A stretch of DNA of 64,000 bases from CAWCDJ01 sp963794265 (GTDB lineage Bacteria > Acidobacteriota > Terriglobia > Bryobacterales > Bryobacteraceae): positions 186,001 to 250,000 of the forward strand of contig CAWCDJ010000004.1 in assembly GCA_963794265.1 (NCBI GenBank), given 5' to 3'. The translations under genes were made by a program, and so were the position numbers. How positions within the stretch are numbered: the first letter of the stretch is position 1; each line of letters opens with the position of its first letter. The notes under the pieces were generated by a model, which worked only from the letters and a program-made list of their open reading frames with translations, was not told the DNA's origin and searched no databases. Below, piece by piece: positions 9,587-16,897 of the stretch.

Positions 9587-10165
9587 ATGCGGCTTCTCCA
9601 CGTTTCCCTTGCTGCCGGCGCGCTCATCGCTTCCGGATGCGCCGTGCGCCCCCCCGTGATGCCTCCGACCCTGAGCCAGTACACGCCTCCGCTCGGGGCA
9701 TCCCGCTGGTCCCTGTTCGGGGAGAACGCCACGGAAAGGGATATTCGCCGCGCGCTCCTCGAATTGCCGTATTTCAGCGTGTTCGATTACGTAGCGTATC
9801 GCGTGGATGGCAGCCGGGTCACACTGTACGGAGCGGTCATGGAACCGGAACTCAAAGACGACGCCGAGGCGGTTGTGAAGTCCATCGACGGCATCGATCG
9901 CGTCTATAACCTGATTCGCTTCCTGCCGGATTCGCCCCGCGATAACCAGGTCCGGCAAAAACTGTTCGGGGCGGTGTACGGCGACCGCATCCTCTCCCGG
10001 TATGCGCGGATTGGCGGCGGGGCAATCCGGATCCTGGAAGAGCACGGCTCGGTGGTCTTAGAGGGGCAGGTGGCTACCGAAGGCGACCGGCAAAGGGCTG
10101 CCGCGCTGGCCGCCTCGGTGCCTGGCGTCTCGACTATCGTCAGCCACCTTCAGGTGGTCGAATAA
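9587..10165 (+). CDS. BON-domain lipoprotein
   Basis: A 192-residue protein with a lipoprotein signal (lipobox LIASGC, Cys18). Two BON-type alpha/beta modules follow: about residues 50-110 (DIRRALLELPYFSVFDYVAY ... GAVMEPELKDDAEAVVKSI) and 120-190 (GAIRILEEHGSVVLEGQVAT ... VSTIVSHLQVVE). BON domains of the OsmY type bind membranes or envelope components. It is probably anchored in the outer membrane and faces the periplasm. It follows the Gly/Pro-rich protein by 117 bases on the same strand. Confidence 0.88.
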   Translation: MRLLHVSLAAGALIASGCAVRPPVMPPTLSQYTPPLGASRWSLFGENATERDIRRALLELPYFSVFDYVAYRVDGSRVTLYGAVMEPELKDDAEAVVKSIDGIDRVYNLIRFLPDSPRDNQVRQKLFGAVYGDRILSRYARIGGGAIRILEEHGSVVLEGQVATEGDRQRAAALAASVPGVSTIVSHLQVVE

Positions 10166-10176
10166 GGGTCCGGCTG

Positions 10177-10380
10177 CTAGGGGCTGTGCCTGTCGCCGGT
10201 CGCGTCAATCCGCTTGCCGATGCGCATCAGCTTCACATCGTAGGCGAAGTGCTTCCCGCAATCGAGACAGACGACGTAGGTCTGGGCATGCGGCATTCCC
10301 GCCCTGACGGCAGGCGTTACCGGACGCGTGAGACGCCGGTGCGAACAGCGAAATAGCAGGTTCAATACCGAGTCGATCAC
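10177..10380 (-). CDS. Small zinc-ribbon-like conserved protein (67 aa)
   Basis: The start is taken as a GTG at 10380, preceded by AAGGA at eight bases. The protein reads VIDSVLNLLFRCSHRRLTRP and later YVVCLDCGKHFAYDVKLMRI. Cys12 and His14 plus the CLDCGKHF pair could hold one metal ion. It has the look of a small conserved acidobacterial protein with no assigned function. It is convergent with the BON lipoprotein, with only 11 bases between the stop codons. Confidence 0.6.
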   Translation of the reverse strand: MIDSVLNLLFRCSHRRLTRPVTPAVRAGMPHAQTYVVCLDCGKHFAYDVKLMRIGKRIDATGDRHSP

Positions 10381-10578
10381 TGACAGTCCTTGGGTGGGTA
10401 AGAAGTACACCCTGACAGCCGCACACACCTATGTCCCCGAGACGCTTGCAATTCTCGAGCCGTTCCTGCGGTAGCATACACTTTCACCCCAAGCGCCGCC
10501 GCTACCCACAAAGACGGGGTTCCCGCAGCCGCAAAAGACCTTTTGCCACATGGGGCGCTTTCCGGTAATGTACTCACA

Positions 10579-10689
10579 ATGACTCAGAAGCTGGCCTGTC
10601 TCAGCTGCAAGAACAAGGGATGCGTCGCAAAGTGCCGTTTCCCGAAACCCCAACCGCGCCAACAGCCCGCCATCCGGACCGATAAATAA
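10579..10689 (+). CDS. Cys-rich micro-protein (36 aa)
   Basis: A very short frame, MTQKLACLSCKNKGCVAKC then RFPKPQPRQQ, containing four cysteines in C-x2-C-x4-C-x3-C spacing and a basic, Pro/Gln-rich tail. The spacing suggests a metal- or nucleic-acid-binding knuckle. It sits 13 bases ahead of the next small gene in the same direction. The call rests on composition and position only. Bases 10381-10578 show nothing else that can be supported. Confidence 0.45.
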   Translation: MTQKLACLSCKNKGCVAKCRFPKPQPRQQPAIRTDK

Positions 10690-10702
10690 CGGGGTATCCG
10701 CC

Positions 10703-10918
10703 GTGAAGCTCTATCGGAACTCGAGCGACCTGTCGCATTGGACTGTGTACCTGCCGGACACGGGCTGGGTCTGTTTTCCCGCCGCCGAAAGCGGTTGGGA
10801 TCGCCGCCATCCTGCCGCCGCCGTCGACCCACGGCACCTGCAGGAAGTGCCACTCTGGTTAGCCTTCAATACGGGCCTGCTCGAAGCCAGGCGATCCACG
10901 CCGCGCCAGGCAGCCTGA
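10703..10918 (+). CDS. Small conserved-looking protein (71 aa)
   Basis: GTG start; reads MKLYRNSSDLSHWTVYLPDT then GWVCFPAAESGW and DPRHLQEVPLWLAFNTGLLE. It is soluble, Trp-rich and unlike a random frame. It ends 21 bases before the left attachment core of the island, so it is the last host gene on that side. Function unknown. Confidence 0.5.
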   Translation: MKLYRNSSDLSHWTVYLPDTGWVCFPAAESGWDRRHPAAAVDPRHLQEVPLWLAFNTGLLEARRSTPRQAA

Positions 10919-10939
10919 AGTTCTGGTTGTGGGAAATGG

Positions 10940-10962
10940 TTTGGTGGAGGCGGGGGGAGTTG
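10940..10962. repeat. attL: left attachment core
   Basis: 23 bp identical to 22176-22198 (ending GGCGGGGGGAGTTG). The bases to its right diverge from ssrA, as expected for the truncated duplicate left by integration. Confidence 0.92.
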
Positions 10963-11046
10963 GCCTACGGTAGGTTGCTGATAACAGGCAAGTTATTGAT
11001 TCTGCATGTAGCGGTCAATGCCGAAAACGCGGTAATCGCCAGTCCA

Positions 11047-11063
11047 ATTCACGTAGAATTCAC
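11047..11063. promoter_or_regulatory. Candidate integrase arm-binding site, left
   Basis: The 17-mer ATTCACGTAGAATTCAC lies 85 bases inside attL and recurs exactly once more, at 22114-22130, 46 bases inside attR. Both copies point the same way. Each contains two ATTCAC half sites. The location just inside both ends suggests an arm-type integrase or Xis site. Confidence 0.55.
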
Positions 11064-11077
11064 TTTATTAAATAAAG

Positions 11078-13108
11078 CTAGTTCACGGCGATGCGTTCAA
11101 GTTTCCTCAAGAGTCGATGCACTTCCGTGGCAAGAACGGCAGCGTCCGATTTTGTCAGAGGACGGTTGTGCATCGTCTCAATCCGCAAAGGCTCCAATCG
11201 TTCAAAGGACACTTCAGTATCCTTCTGATTGCCGAAAACGGGCAGGAACACCTCACGCCAATTGCTGCGTTGCACTATGATTCCACGATAATCACTGAAG
11301 TCGGCGTAGTCGAGCAGGCACGAAGTGGGAAAGCCTTTCTTTTCGGCCTTCGCTTTCTTGTCCTCCCAGTCAGCAACGATCGTTCCTGGAACTTTAGTAC
11401 GTATCCAATCTGGACCGAACTTCGCTTGCATAAGTGCCGAAACGACTTCACGGAGCCGAACCTCGAAGCAATGCAGCAAACGATATGCAGCACTCATGTG
11501 AACGACAGAGACCAGTACCTCACGTTCATTGGCAGCGGGAAAGGTTATCAGTATTGAGAGGTCCTCACGTTCAACGTATTCGTGAATTCGCTCAATGCGG
11601 CTTTCGTCTGATCGAACGAACTCTCTTGCGCGGTAGCGAACGGGCGGACCCTCGTAAATATCTGGTGTGGTAATTAATGGAACGGAGCCGAAGGAGTTTC
11701 TCAGATCAATGTTAGCCAGCACCGAGGCGGCGAGACCGCGAGTGGAGTCCGTACCCATGACGCTGGCCAGACTGGTGCGATATGCGGACGCGTCGATACC
11801 GGCCAGCACCGAGGCGGCGAGACCACGACCGGAGTCCACGCCCATGATGCTGGCGATACTGCTGCGATACACGGACGTGTCCATACCGGCCAGCACCGAG
11901 GCGGCGAGACCACGACCGGAGTCCTCCATGATCTTGGACCAACTGCTGCGGTACGCTGTCGCGTCGAGACCGGCCAGCACCGAGGCGGCGAGACCACGAC
12001 CGGAGTCCATACCCATGATGCTGGCGATACTGCTGCGGTACGCCGTCGTGTCGATACCGGCCAGCACCGAGGCGGCGAGACCACGACCGGAGTCCATGCC
12101 CATGATGCTGGCGATGCTGCTGCGATACACGGACGTGTCCATACCGGCCAGCACCGAGGCGGCGAGACCACGACCGGAGTCCATACCCATGATGCTGGCG
12201 ATACTGCTGCGGTACGCCGTCGTGTCGATACCGGCCAGCACCGAGGCGGCGAGACCACGACCGGAGTCCATGCCCATGATGCTGGCGATGCTGCTGCGAT
12301 ACGCGGACGTGTCTATACCGGCCAGCACCGAGGCGGCGAGACCACGACCGGAGTCCATGCCCATGATGCTGGCGATGCTGCTGCGATACGCGGACGCGTC
12401 CATACCGGCCAGCACCGAGGCGGCGAGACCACGACCGGAGTCCATGCCCATGATGCTGGCGATGCTGCTGCGATACGCGGACGCGTCCATACCGGCCAGC
12501 ACCGAGGCGGCGAGACCACGACCGGAGTCCATGCCCATGATGCTGGCGATGCTGCTGCGATACGCGGACGTGTCTATACCGGCCAGCACCGAGGCGGCGA
12601 GACCACGACCGGAGTCCATGCCCATGATGCTGGCGATACTGCTGCGATACGCGGACGTGTCTATACCGGCCAGCACCGAGGCGGCGAGACCACGACCGGA
12701 GTCCATGCCCATGATGCTGGCGATACTGCTGCGATACGCGGACGTGTCTATACCGGTCAGCACCGAGGCGGACACGCCACGATAGAGTGATCGATCAACG
12801 GCGATGCTCGCCAAAGAGTCGCGGAAGCCGCTGTATGCCCTCTCCATGTTCAGCGTTGCCCTCATGCTTCCATAGAGTGAGCGCTCAATCCGGCTGTTTA
12901 GTTTGGTCTGGCGGGCGAGAATCTTCTCGATAGCGCTCTCGGGCTTGAGGCTTGGTTCGTCGTCGTCCAAGGAAAGCTCAACAACGTCAACCGTCTCGTT
13001 ACTCAGTTGAGGCTCTACAGCCTCGACGTTCTCAATGGTCTCATTTGAGGCAGGTTCGACACAGTTGTGCTGTTCAACCTTTTCTTTGGAATCGTCTTCT
13101 GCCGCCAT
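11078..13108 (-). CDS. Swt1-like HEPN-domain protein with twelve 29-aa tandem repeats
   Basis: A 676-residue protein (ATG at 13108; a TTG at 13126 is possible). Residues 1-113 are acidic, then helical. Residues about 114-460 are twelve near-identical repeats of the type ASVLAGIDTSAYRSSIASIM plus GMDSGRGLA; a thirteenth copy is degenerate. The C-terminal 130 residues match the Swt1-type HEPN fold: HCFEVRLREVVSALM, LLDYADFSDYRGII and a closing R-x4-H (RIETMHNRPL; Arg642 and His647). HEPN proteins with this motif are usually metal-independent RNases in toxin, abortive-infection or RNA-repair systems. The repeats are encoded by 87-bp DNA units. No membrane segment or signal is visible. It is the main cargo of the island; activity is inferred. 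Confidence 0.82.
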   Translation of the reverse strand: MAAEDDSKEKVEQHNCVEPASNETIENVEAVEPQLSNETVDVVELSLDDDEPSLKPESAIEKILARQTKLNSRIERSLYGSMRATLNMERAYSGFRDSLASIAVDRSLYRGVSASVLTGIDTSAYRSSIASIMGMDSGRGLAASVLAGIDTSAYRSSIASIMGMDSGRGLAASVLAGIDTSAYRSSIASIMGMDSGRGLAASVLAGMDASAYRSSIASIMGMDSGRGLAASVLAGMDASAYRSSIASIMGMDSGRGLAASVLAGIDTSAYRSSIASIMGMDSGRGLAASVLAGIDTTAYRSSIASIMGMDSGRGLAASVLAGMDTSVYRSSIASIMGMDSGRGLAASVLAGIDTTAYRSSIASIMGMDSGRGLAASVLAGLDATAYRSSWSKIMEDSGRGLAASVLAGMDTSVYRSSIASIMGVDSGRGLAASVLAGIDASAYRTSLASVMGTDSTRGLAASVLANIDLRNSFGSVPLITTPDIYEGPPVRYRAREFVRSDESRIERIHEYVEREDLSILITFPAANEREVLVSVVHMSAAYRLLHCFEVRLREVVSALMQAKFGPDWIRTKVPGTIVADWEDKKAKAEKKGFPTSCLLDYADFSDYRGIIVQRSNWREVFLPVFGNQKDTEVSFERLEPLRIETMHNRPLTKSDAAVLATEVHRLLRKLERIAVN
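11729..12769 (-). repeat. 87-bp coding minisatellite, 12 copies
   Basis: Twelve tandem units of 87 bp (one of 84 bp, lacking a codon) encode the 29-aa repeats of the HEPN protein. Many units are identical at the DNA level, or differ only in the codons for Ile/Met-Asp-Thr/Ala, which indicates recent expansion or gene conversion. Since the period is divisible by three, copy-number change would keep the frame. Confidence 0.95.
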
Positions 13109-13351
13109 GTCCAATTTTACCGCCAAACCGTTTCATGCGTTTTCTGTTTGAACGCCAATACCGATTCCTAATCCCTGCCCCCATTTTCCCGTCCGCGCCG
13201 CTGCCTGAATCGTAGTTGCTACAATCCCAGATTTTATGGATATCCCGCGTCCGTCCCCGTTTTAATTTCGAACGCCGAGAGGAGAGTAGTCACATCCGAT
13301 CAGGGGCCGACGCGGTTTTCAGTGGAACCTGATGAATTCGCTCGGGATACC

Positions 13352-13367
13352 TACTAAAATATTAGTA
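13352..13367. promoter_or_regulatory. AT-rich palindrome, possible operator
   Basis: The perfect inverted repeat TACTAA-AATA-TTAGTA lies in the 289-bp gap between the HEPN gene and the frameshifted gene. It is distinctive in composition from its surroundings. It could be a regulator site of the element; there is no further evidence. The rest of 13109-13397 holds no gene I can support. Confidence 0.35.
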
Positions 13368-13397
13368 TGAGCAAATTGTTTTCGCTCTGACGGGTGT

Positions 13398-13858
13398 TTA
13401 CTCTAAAAGAGTGCAGACGCCCGTAACGCGCCACGTGTCGGACGAAACCTTCTTAAGTTCGCACACCCACTTGCTCCTCAGTTTCGCTCCAAAACTGTTC
13501 TGCGCGTCTACCCACGCGCGTATTCGATACGCACCGTCATCTTGCTTAGCGACACTGATTTCATCTTTGTTCCAGGCGTACGATGGGAAATCAGCGCTAC
13601 CAGGGGCCTTCTCTTCTTTATGAACTCCTGAGCCATGATGTAGGCTTCGATGCTGTCATCACTTTCATGCGGCGTTTTCGAATCGTTTAACAACCCGCCG
13701 ATTACTACGAGTATGACCAAGACGCCGAAGATTGCCAAGCAACCAACCGTTGCGCCGGATGAGGGCTTTGCCTTCTCTGCTTTCAACTGTGTCTGAGCTT
13801 CGAGTCTCGCCTTCTCTTCTTCGTAAATGCGTTGCCGTTCTTCTGGTGAAAGTTCCAC
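13398..13858 (-). pseudogene. Frameshifted single-span membrane protein
   Basis: The start is a GTG at 13858 preceded by GGAGAG (VELSPEERQRIYEEEKARLE). The frame can be extended to 13930, overlapping the resolvase by four bases. An N-terminal charged helix is followed by one membrane span (VGCLAIFGVLVILVVIGGLL) and AYIMAQEFIKK. After that the open frame becomes nonsense and stops at 13508. The minus-one frame carries on with a sensible sequence, APGSADFPSYAWNKDE, then YRIRAWVDAQNSFGAKLRSK, to a stop at 13398. This is the typical C-terminus of small phage/ICE-associated membrane proteins. One base near 13620 appears to be missing. It could also be a sequencing error or a programmed frameshift. 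Confidence 0.75.
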
Positions 13859-13926
13859 GTGACTACTCTCCGGAAGAGGGATGCCCAGCGCATTGTAACC
13901 TATAGCGAACCTGTTGTGACCACGTT

Positions 13927-14523
13927 TCAAGCTGGCATCGAGGGCATACTACGCAGCAGTCGGGACACAGAAGCCGCGCTAATGCCCATCTCTTCGGCAA
14001 TTTCACGCGAGGTCATGCCGTCGGCGTCCATCTGGACCACCTTAGCGCGGTTAACTACCAGGCGCGGACGCCCACCTATCCGCCCTTGACGGCGAGCCTT
14101 CTCAAGGCCTGCAATCGTCCGCTCACTCAGCCGAATGCGTTCCTGCTTCGCGATGGTCGCAAGGATACTCAGCACGGCGTCTTTGAAGATCCCGCACGAG
14201 TCGAGGTACTGTTCAGTGAAGCTCCGGTAACCCACACCATACGAGGAGAGGCGTTGAAGATGGTTCAGTGTCTCCAGAACTCCCTCACGACTGAAACGGT
14301 CGAGGCTCCAGAAGAGAACCGTATCGAACTTGCGCTGTGATGCATCCTGAAAGAGCTTCTGGAATTGCTCACGGTCGGAATGCTTGCCGGTGACGCGGTC
14401 GGTATACTCGCCAACGATGGTCCATCCTTGGCTACGGGCAAACTCCCGCAGTTGGGTAAGTTGGTTCTCCGTGTCCTGTCCTTTGTCTCGCGTGCTCACT
14501 CTGGCGTACAGTGCGGTTCGCAT
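13927..14523 (-). CDS. Serine recombinase (resolvase/invertase)
   Basis: A 198-residue small serine recombinase. The catalytic N-terminal domain shows YARVSTRDKGQDTENQ (nucleophile Ser10), the GEYTDRVTGKHSDREQF segment and LDRFSREGVLETL. A long helix leads to IAKQERIRLSERTIAGLEKA, and a C-terminal helix-turn-helix (DGMTSREIAEEMGISAASVS) binds DNA. Length and order are those of resolvases and DNA invertases. In the island it may resolve dimers or invert a segment; no paired recombination sites were identified. Its gene overlaps the next frame by four bases. Confidence 0.92.
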   Translation of the reverse strand: MRTALYARVSTRDKGQDTENQLTQLREFARSQGWTIVGEYTDRVTGKHSDREQFQKLFQDASQRKFDTVLFWSLDRFSREGVLETLNHLQRLSSYGVGYRSFTEQYLDSCGIFKDAVLSILATIAKQERIRLSERTIAGLEKARRQGRIGGRPRLVVNRAKVVQMDADGMTSREIAEEMGISAASVSRLLRSMPSMPA

Positions 14524-14660
14524 GTCTCATTATGCTGCTAAAACGGTCGTTATTGCAACAGACAAATGCAACCCGAATCCACTTTTCTTTGCATCAGGAA
14601 TACGAGTCGATTCATGAGGCGTTTTTGAAACAGCCTCAAGCCTGATCGGTGTGTGTGTGT

Positions 14661-14745
14661 TGCCCGGTCGCCAGCAAACCCAGCGTGATCGGCGCGCCGG
14701 TCGCCAGCAGTGCCCAGCATGATTGGCGCGTGCCCGGTCGTTACC
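14661..14745. repeat. Imperfect direct repeats of about 35 bp
   Basis: Two units (14661-14696 and 14697-14730) share CCGGTCGCCAGCA, CCCAGC and GGCGCG with small changes. A third partial unit starts at 14731 (TGCCCGGTCG). This multi-copy arrangement resembles transposon-end binding sites, but no second transposase is beside it. Confidence 0.5.
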
Positions 14746-15184
14746 AAGTGGGAGTTTTGATCGCCTACAGCGTAACGAAAACGCAGGGGTGCCCGAATCA
14801 TCCCCTGATGTTCTTCGATCCAACCACGGGCATCCTACGCGATCCTACAGGACATCCAATTGACTTTGCGGCCCATGATCTGTCGTGGTCAATTCGATTA
14901 CGCGCCGATGGGGGCCGGACCCCCATTACAGTGCAAAGGGCTTGGCGTGCCACGCACGTTCCCACATCGGTTTTGGATCGGTGGTGACAAGTCGGGGTAG
15001 GCGCTAAACGAAGAAGAGCGCTACCGGGCATCTCTGCCGAGTAACGCTCTGAATTTCCCGCCCCTGCCGCTCTCACCTGGAACTCTTGCCCAGGCTCCCG
15101 GCAGAAGGCATCCTTGAGACTAATACCCGATACTCCCAAATCGAGTCAAGGCCTCACGGATCGAGCTTGAGCCTGCATCAGTCG

Positions 15185-15424
15185 GATGTAACTTTGTGAC
15201 ACGAAAATTACATCGGATGTAACGCGCTAACCCCTAGAGTCTAGGCAGCTTACCTTCATTTATTACATCTTTTAGGAAACACACTCTCTATAGAAAGAGA
15301 GCGGAGGGTGCGCGCCGTTGTTCCCGCCTGATCTCTCGTATAGGTACGTGTGCCGGGAATTACATGTAATTTTGTAACTTCACAGGATAGCCGCTACATT
15401 CCATTACCTTTAGGTGCGTTACAT
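15185..15424. repeat. Iteron-like cluster of GATGTAA/TTACATC words
   Basis: GATGTAA occurs at 15185-15191 and 15216-15222, and TTACATC at 15208-15214 and 15263-15269. The second and third make a 15-bp palindrome at 15208-15222. A perfect 14-bp palindrome AATTACATGTAATT is at 15358-15371, and TTACAT at 15419-15424. It lies upstream of the plus-strand island operon starting at 15653. It could be an operator array or a replication origin. Confidence 0.45.
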
Positions 15425-15652
15425 GCGGAATCTTGTGGAAAACGTCTATTCAGGCCTAAACCTCGAATATTCTTAAACTTGCGGGCGATATGCGAAATGT
15501 ATCAAATCCGGCCCGCCCGGTCCATCGGCGCGGGTTTCCCTGATTTTCCGCGCCGTTGTTCCACGTTCGCGTTTAAACAGCAAAACTCCTCGGATGCTCG
15601 CCTATGCATATATGCACTGGCCCAATGTAATCGAAGCGGAGGATAGAGATAC

Positions 15653-15895
15653 ATGGCGAATCGCGCAATTGGGATAATGACGCTCCTCAGCGAGGACGGG
15701 CTTTCATACGTGGAGCGGCAGTCAGAGAAGATCGCAGAGAACTACGGTGGGAGGTGCGGCAAGTCGGGTGTCATCCGAGGAATTATCGACGGCTTCGCCC
15801 AGGCGGGTGTTGACCTGTCGAGCGCTCCTACGTCGTTCCACATCGCGGCAATGGTGAAGTCGGCGCTTGCCCAGGCATCGGAGGTCAAACAGTAG
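15653..15895 (+). CDS. Small island protein (80 aa), possible DNA-binding
   Basis: ATG preceded by GGAGG at ten bases. The sequence starts MANRAIGIMTLLSEDGLSYV and has SGVIRGIIDGFAQAGVDLS, a helix-turn pattern loosely like ribbon-helix-helix regulators of plasmids and elements. Its stop codon TAG directly abuts the ATG of the next gene, so the two are translated together. The short-word repeat cluster upstream could be its target. Family not recognised. Confidence 0.6.
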   Translation: MANRAIGIMTLLSEDGLSYVERQSEKIAENYGGRCGKSGVIRGIIDGFAQAGVDLSSAPTSFHIAAMVKSALAQASEVKQ

Positions 15896-16558
15896 ATGCG
15901 AACATCAGAGTACATCGCGGCAAGAGTCGCAATGAACACGCCGAAGGGACGCATCCTCAACATTCCGGCTGCGGGAATTACGATCACAGACGAACACGGC
16001 AAGGTGTTAGCCAAACATTTCATCGCCAAACTCACGGGCACTCGCATGGTACAGACCGACCCGAGTAAAGCTCCCGTCAAAATGGCGACACTCAAAATCA
16101 CGAAGGCGGATGACAGAGGCAGTCGCCAGAGCTACAACATCGAACGTCCGATGCAGGATGTAATCGAGAACCTGCCCGATGTTCTTCTCCAGGGCGTCGG
16201 TGACGATTGTCAGTTCGAGCGGAACGACCCATACTCCAAACTCCTCATCGTTCTGTTGTCGGCAGGCGACCCCGATACCGAGCAAAACGCAAAGACCTAC
16301 AACACGACGCAGTTTGTTGAGCGCGGGTGTTGGTTCTACGCCAGCGATGCGGAGGTCGGCAAGCAGGCGGTTACGTTAGCCGCCAGCGCGGAGGTCGAGG
16401 TGGTAAGAGAAATTCGAGACGAGAAGACCAACGAGATTTCTTACCGTTGTCGCGTCCCTCGTGAGGACGGCTCAGGCCATGAATTTTGCACGGTAAGCAA
16501 GGAACAGCTTCAGGCCGGTCAGTTCTCTTTTTCCCGGACGTGCTGTGAGCGTGCATAG
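15896..16558 (+). CDS. Island protein of unknown function (220 aa)
   Basis: It starts immediately after the preceding stop (TAGATG). The soluble 220-residue protein has an N-terminal MRTSEYIAARVAMNTPKGRI and a beta-rich middle (ILNIPAAGITITDEHGKVL). The C-terminal part holds several cysteines (RGCWFYASD, SYRCRVPRE, EFCTVSKEQ, RTCCERA). No family was recognised. It is the second gene of the small island operon. The IS21-family element is inserted nine bases after its last codon position, at the start of the following gene. Confidence 0.75.
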   Translation: MRTSEYIAARVAMNTPKGRILNIPAAGITITDEHGKVLAKHFIAKLTGTRMVQTDPSKAPVKMATLKITKADDRGSRQSYNIERPMQDVIENLPDVLLQGVGDDCQFERNDPYSKLLIVLLSAGDPDTEQNAKTYNTTQFVERGCWFYASDAEVGKQAVTLAASAEVEVVREIRDEKTNEISYRCRVPREDGSGHEFCTVSKEQLQAGQFSFSRTCCERA

Positions 16559-16561
16559 CGC

Positions 16562-16567
16562 CGTAAA
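16562..16567. repeat. IS target-site duplication, left (CGTAAA)
   Basis: CGTAAA directly precedes the left IS tip and is repeated exactly at 20160-20165 after the right tip. A duplication of 4-8 bp is normal for the IS21 family. Confidence 0.9.
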
Positions 16568-16753
16568 TGCGTATTCCGGTGAAGTGGGGCACCGATTCCG
16601 GTGGAAGTGGGGCAGTGTCGGAGCGAAGCGACGCTGGCTACGGTCATGATCTCAAGGTGCCCCACATCAGTCAAGATTTCCTTCCGTTTTTGAGGGTCAG
16701 GCAGCATCATTTCGTTTCTTCATCTCGTTTCCTCCGCCGTCGTCATTCCGTTC

Positions 16754-16875
16754 CATGTGGGGCGCGATTCGGTTGGGTGTGGGGCAGGATTACGGGATGT
16801 GGGGCGGGATTCCGTTGGAAGCGGGGCACGATTCCGGTGAAGTGGGGCACGATTCCGGTGAAGTGGGGCAACCAG
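16754..16875. repeat. IS21 left-end transposase-site array
   Basis: Six imperfect copies of a motif around GTGGGGC(A/G)...ATTCCGGTGAA, spaced about 20-22 bp. Two further copies lie at the very tip (16577-16612). The matching array at the other end is at 19968-20155 in mixed orientation. Confidence 0.8.
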
Positions 16876-16897
16876 GTCCGGTCGCCCCACCTGCATC

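Larger units (their letters stand above)
14524..15652. other. Gene-poor region of the island
   Basis: 1.1 kb without a convincing gene. It holds a GTGTGTGT run at 14650, imperfect direct repeats at 14661-14745 and a cluster of GATGTAA/TTACATC words at 15185-15424. It also has a weak 59-codon frame at 14808-14987 (MFFDPTTGILRDPTGHPIDF) that reads like protein but lacks other support. Composition falls towards AT from about 15180. It may be a replication, regulatory or decayed region. Confidence 0.5.

Noticed and set aside
11729..12769. CRISPR array
   Set aside because: Units are contiguous with no spacers between, are translated, and vary at codon positions; there are no cas genes.
11667..12785. 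Long plus-strand open frame (372 codons) across the repeats
   Set aside because: It is the mirror of the 87-bp coding repeats; the period divisible by three keeps it open. The minus-strand frame continues into a recognisable HEPN domain and this one does not.
14530..15139. Minus-strand frames of 97 and 113 codons in the gene-poor part of the island
   Set aside because: Composition is unlike protein (Arg/Cys/Trp-rich), there is no ribosome site, and they overlap repeat DNA.
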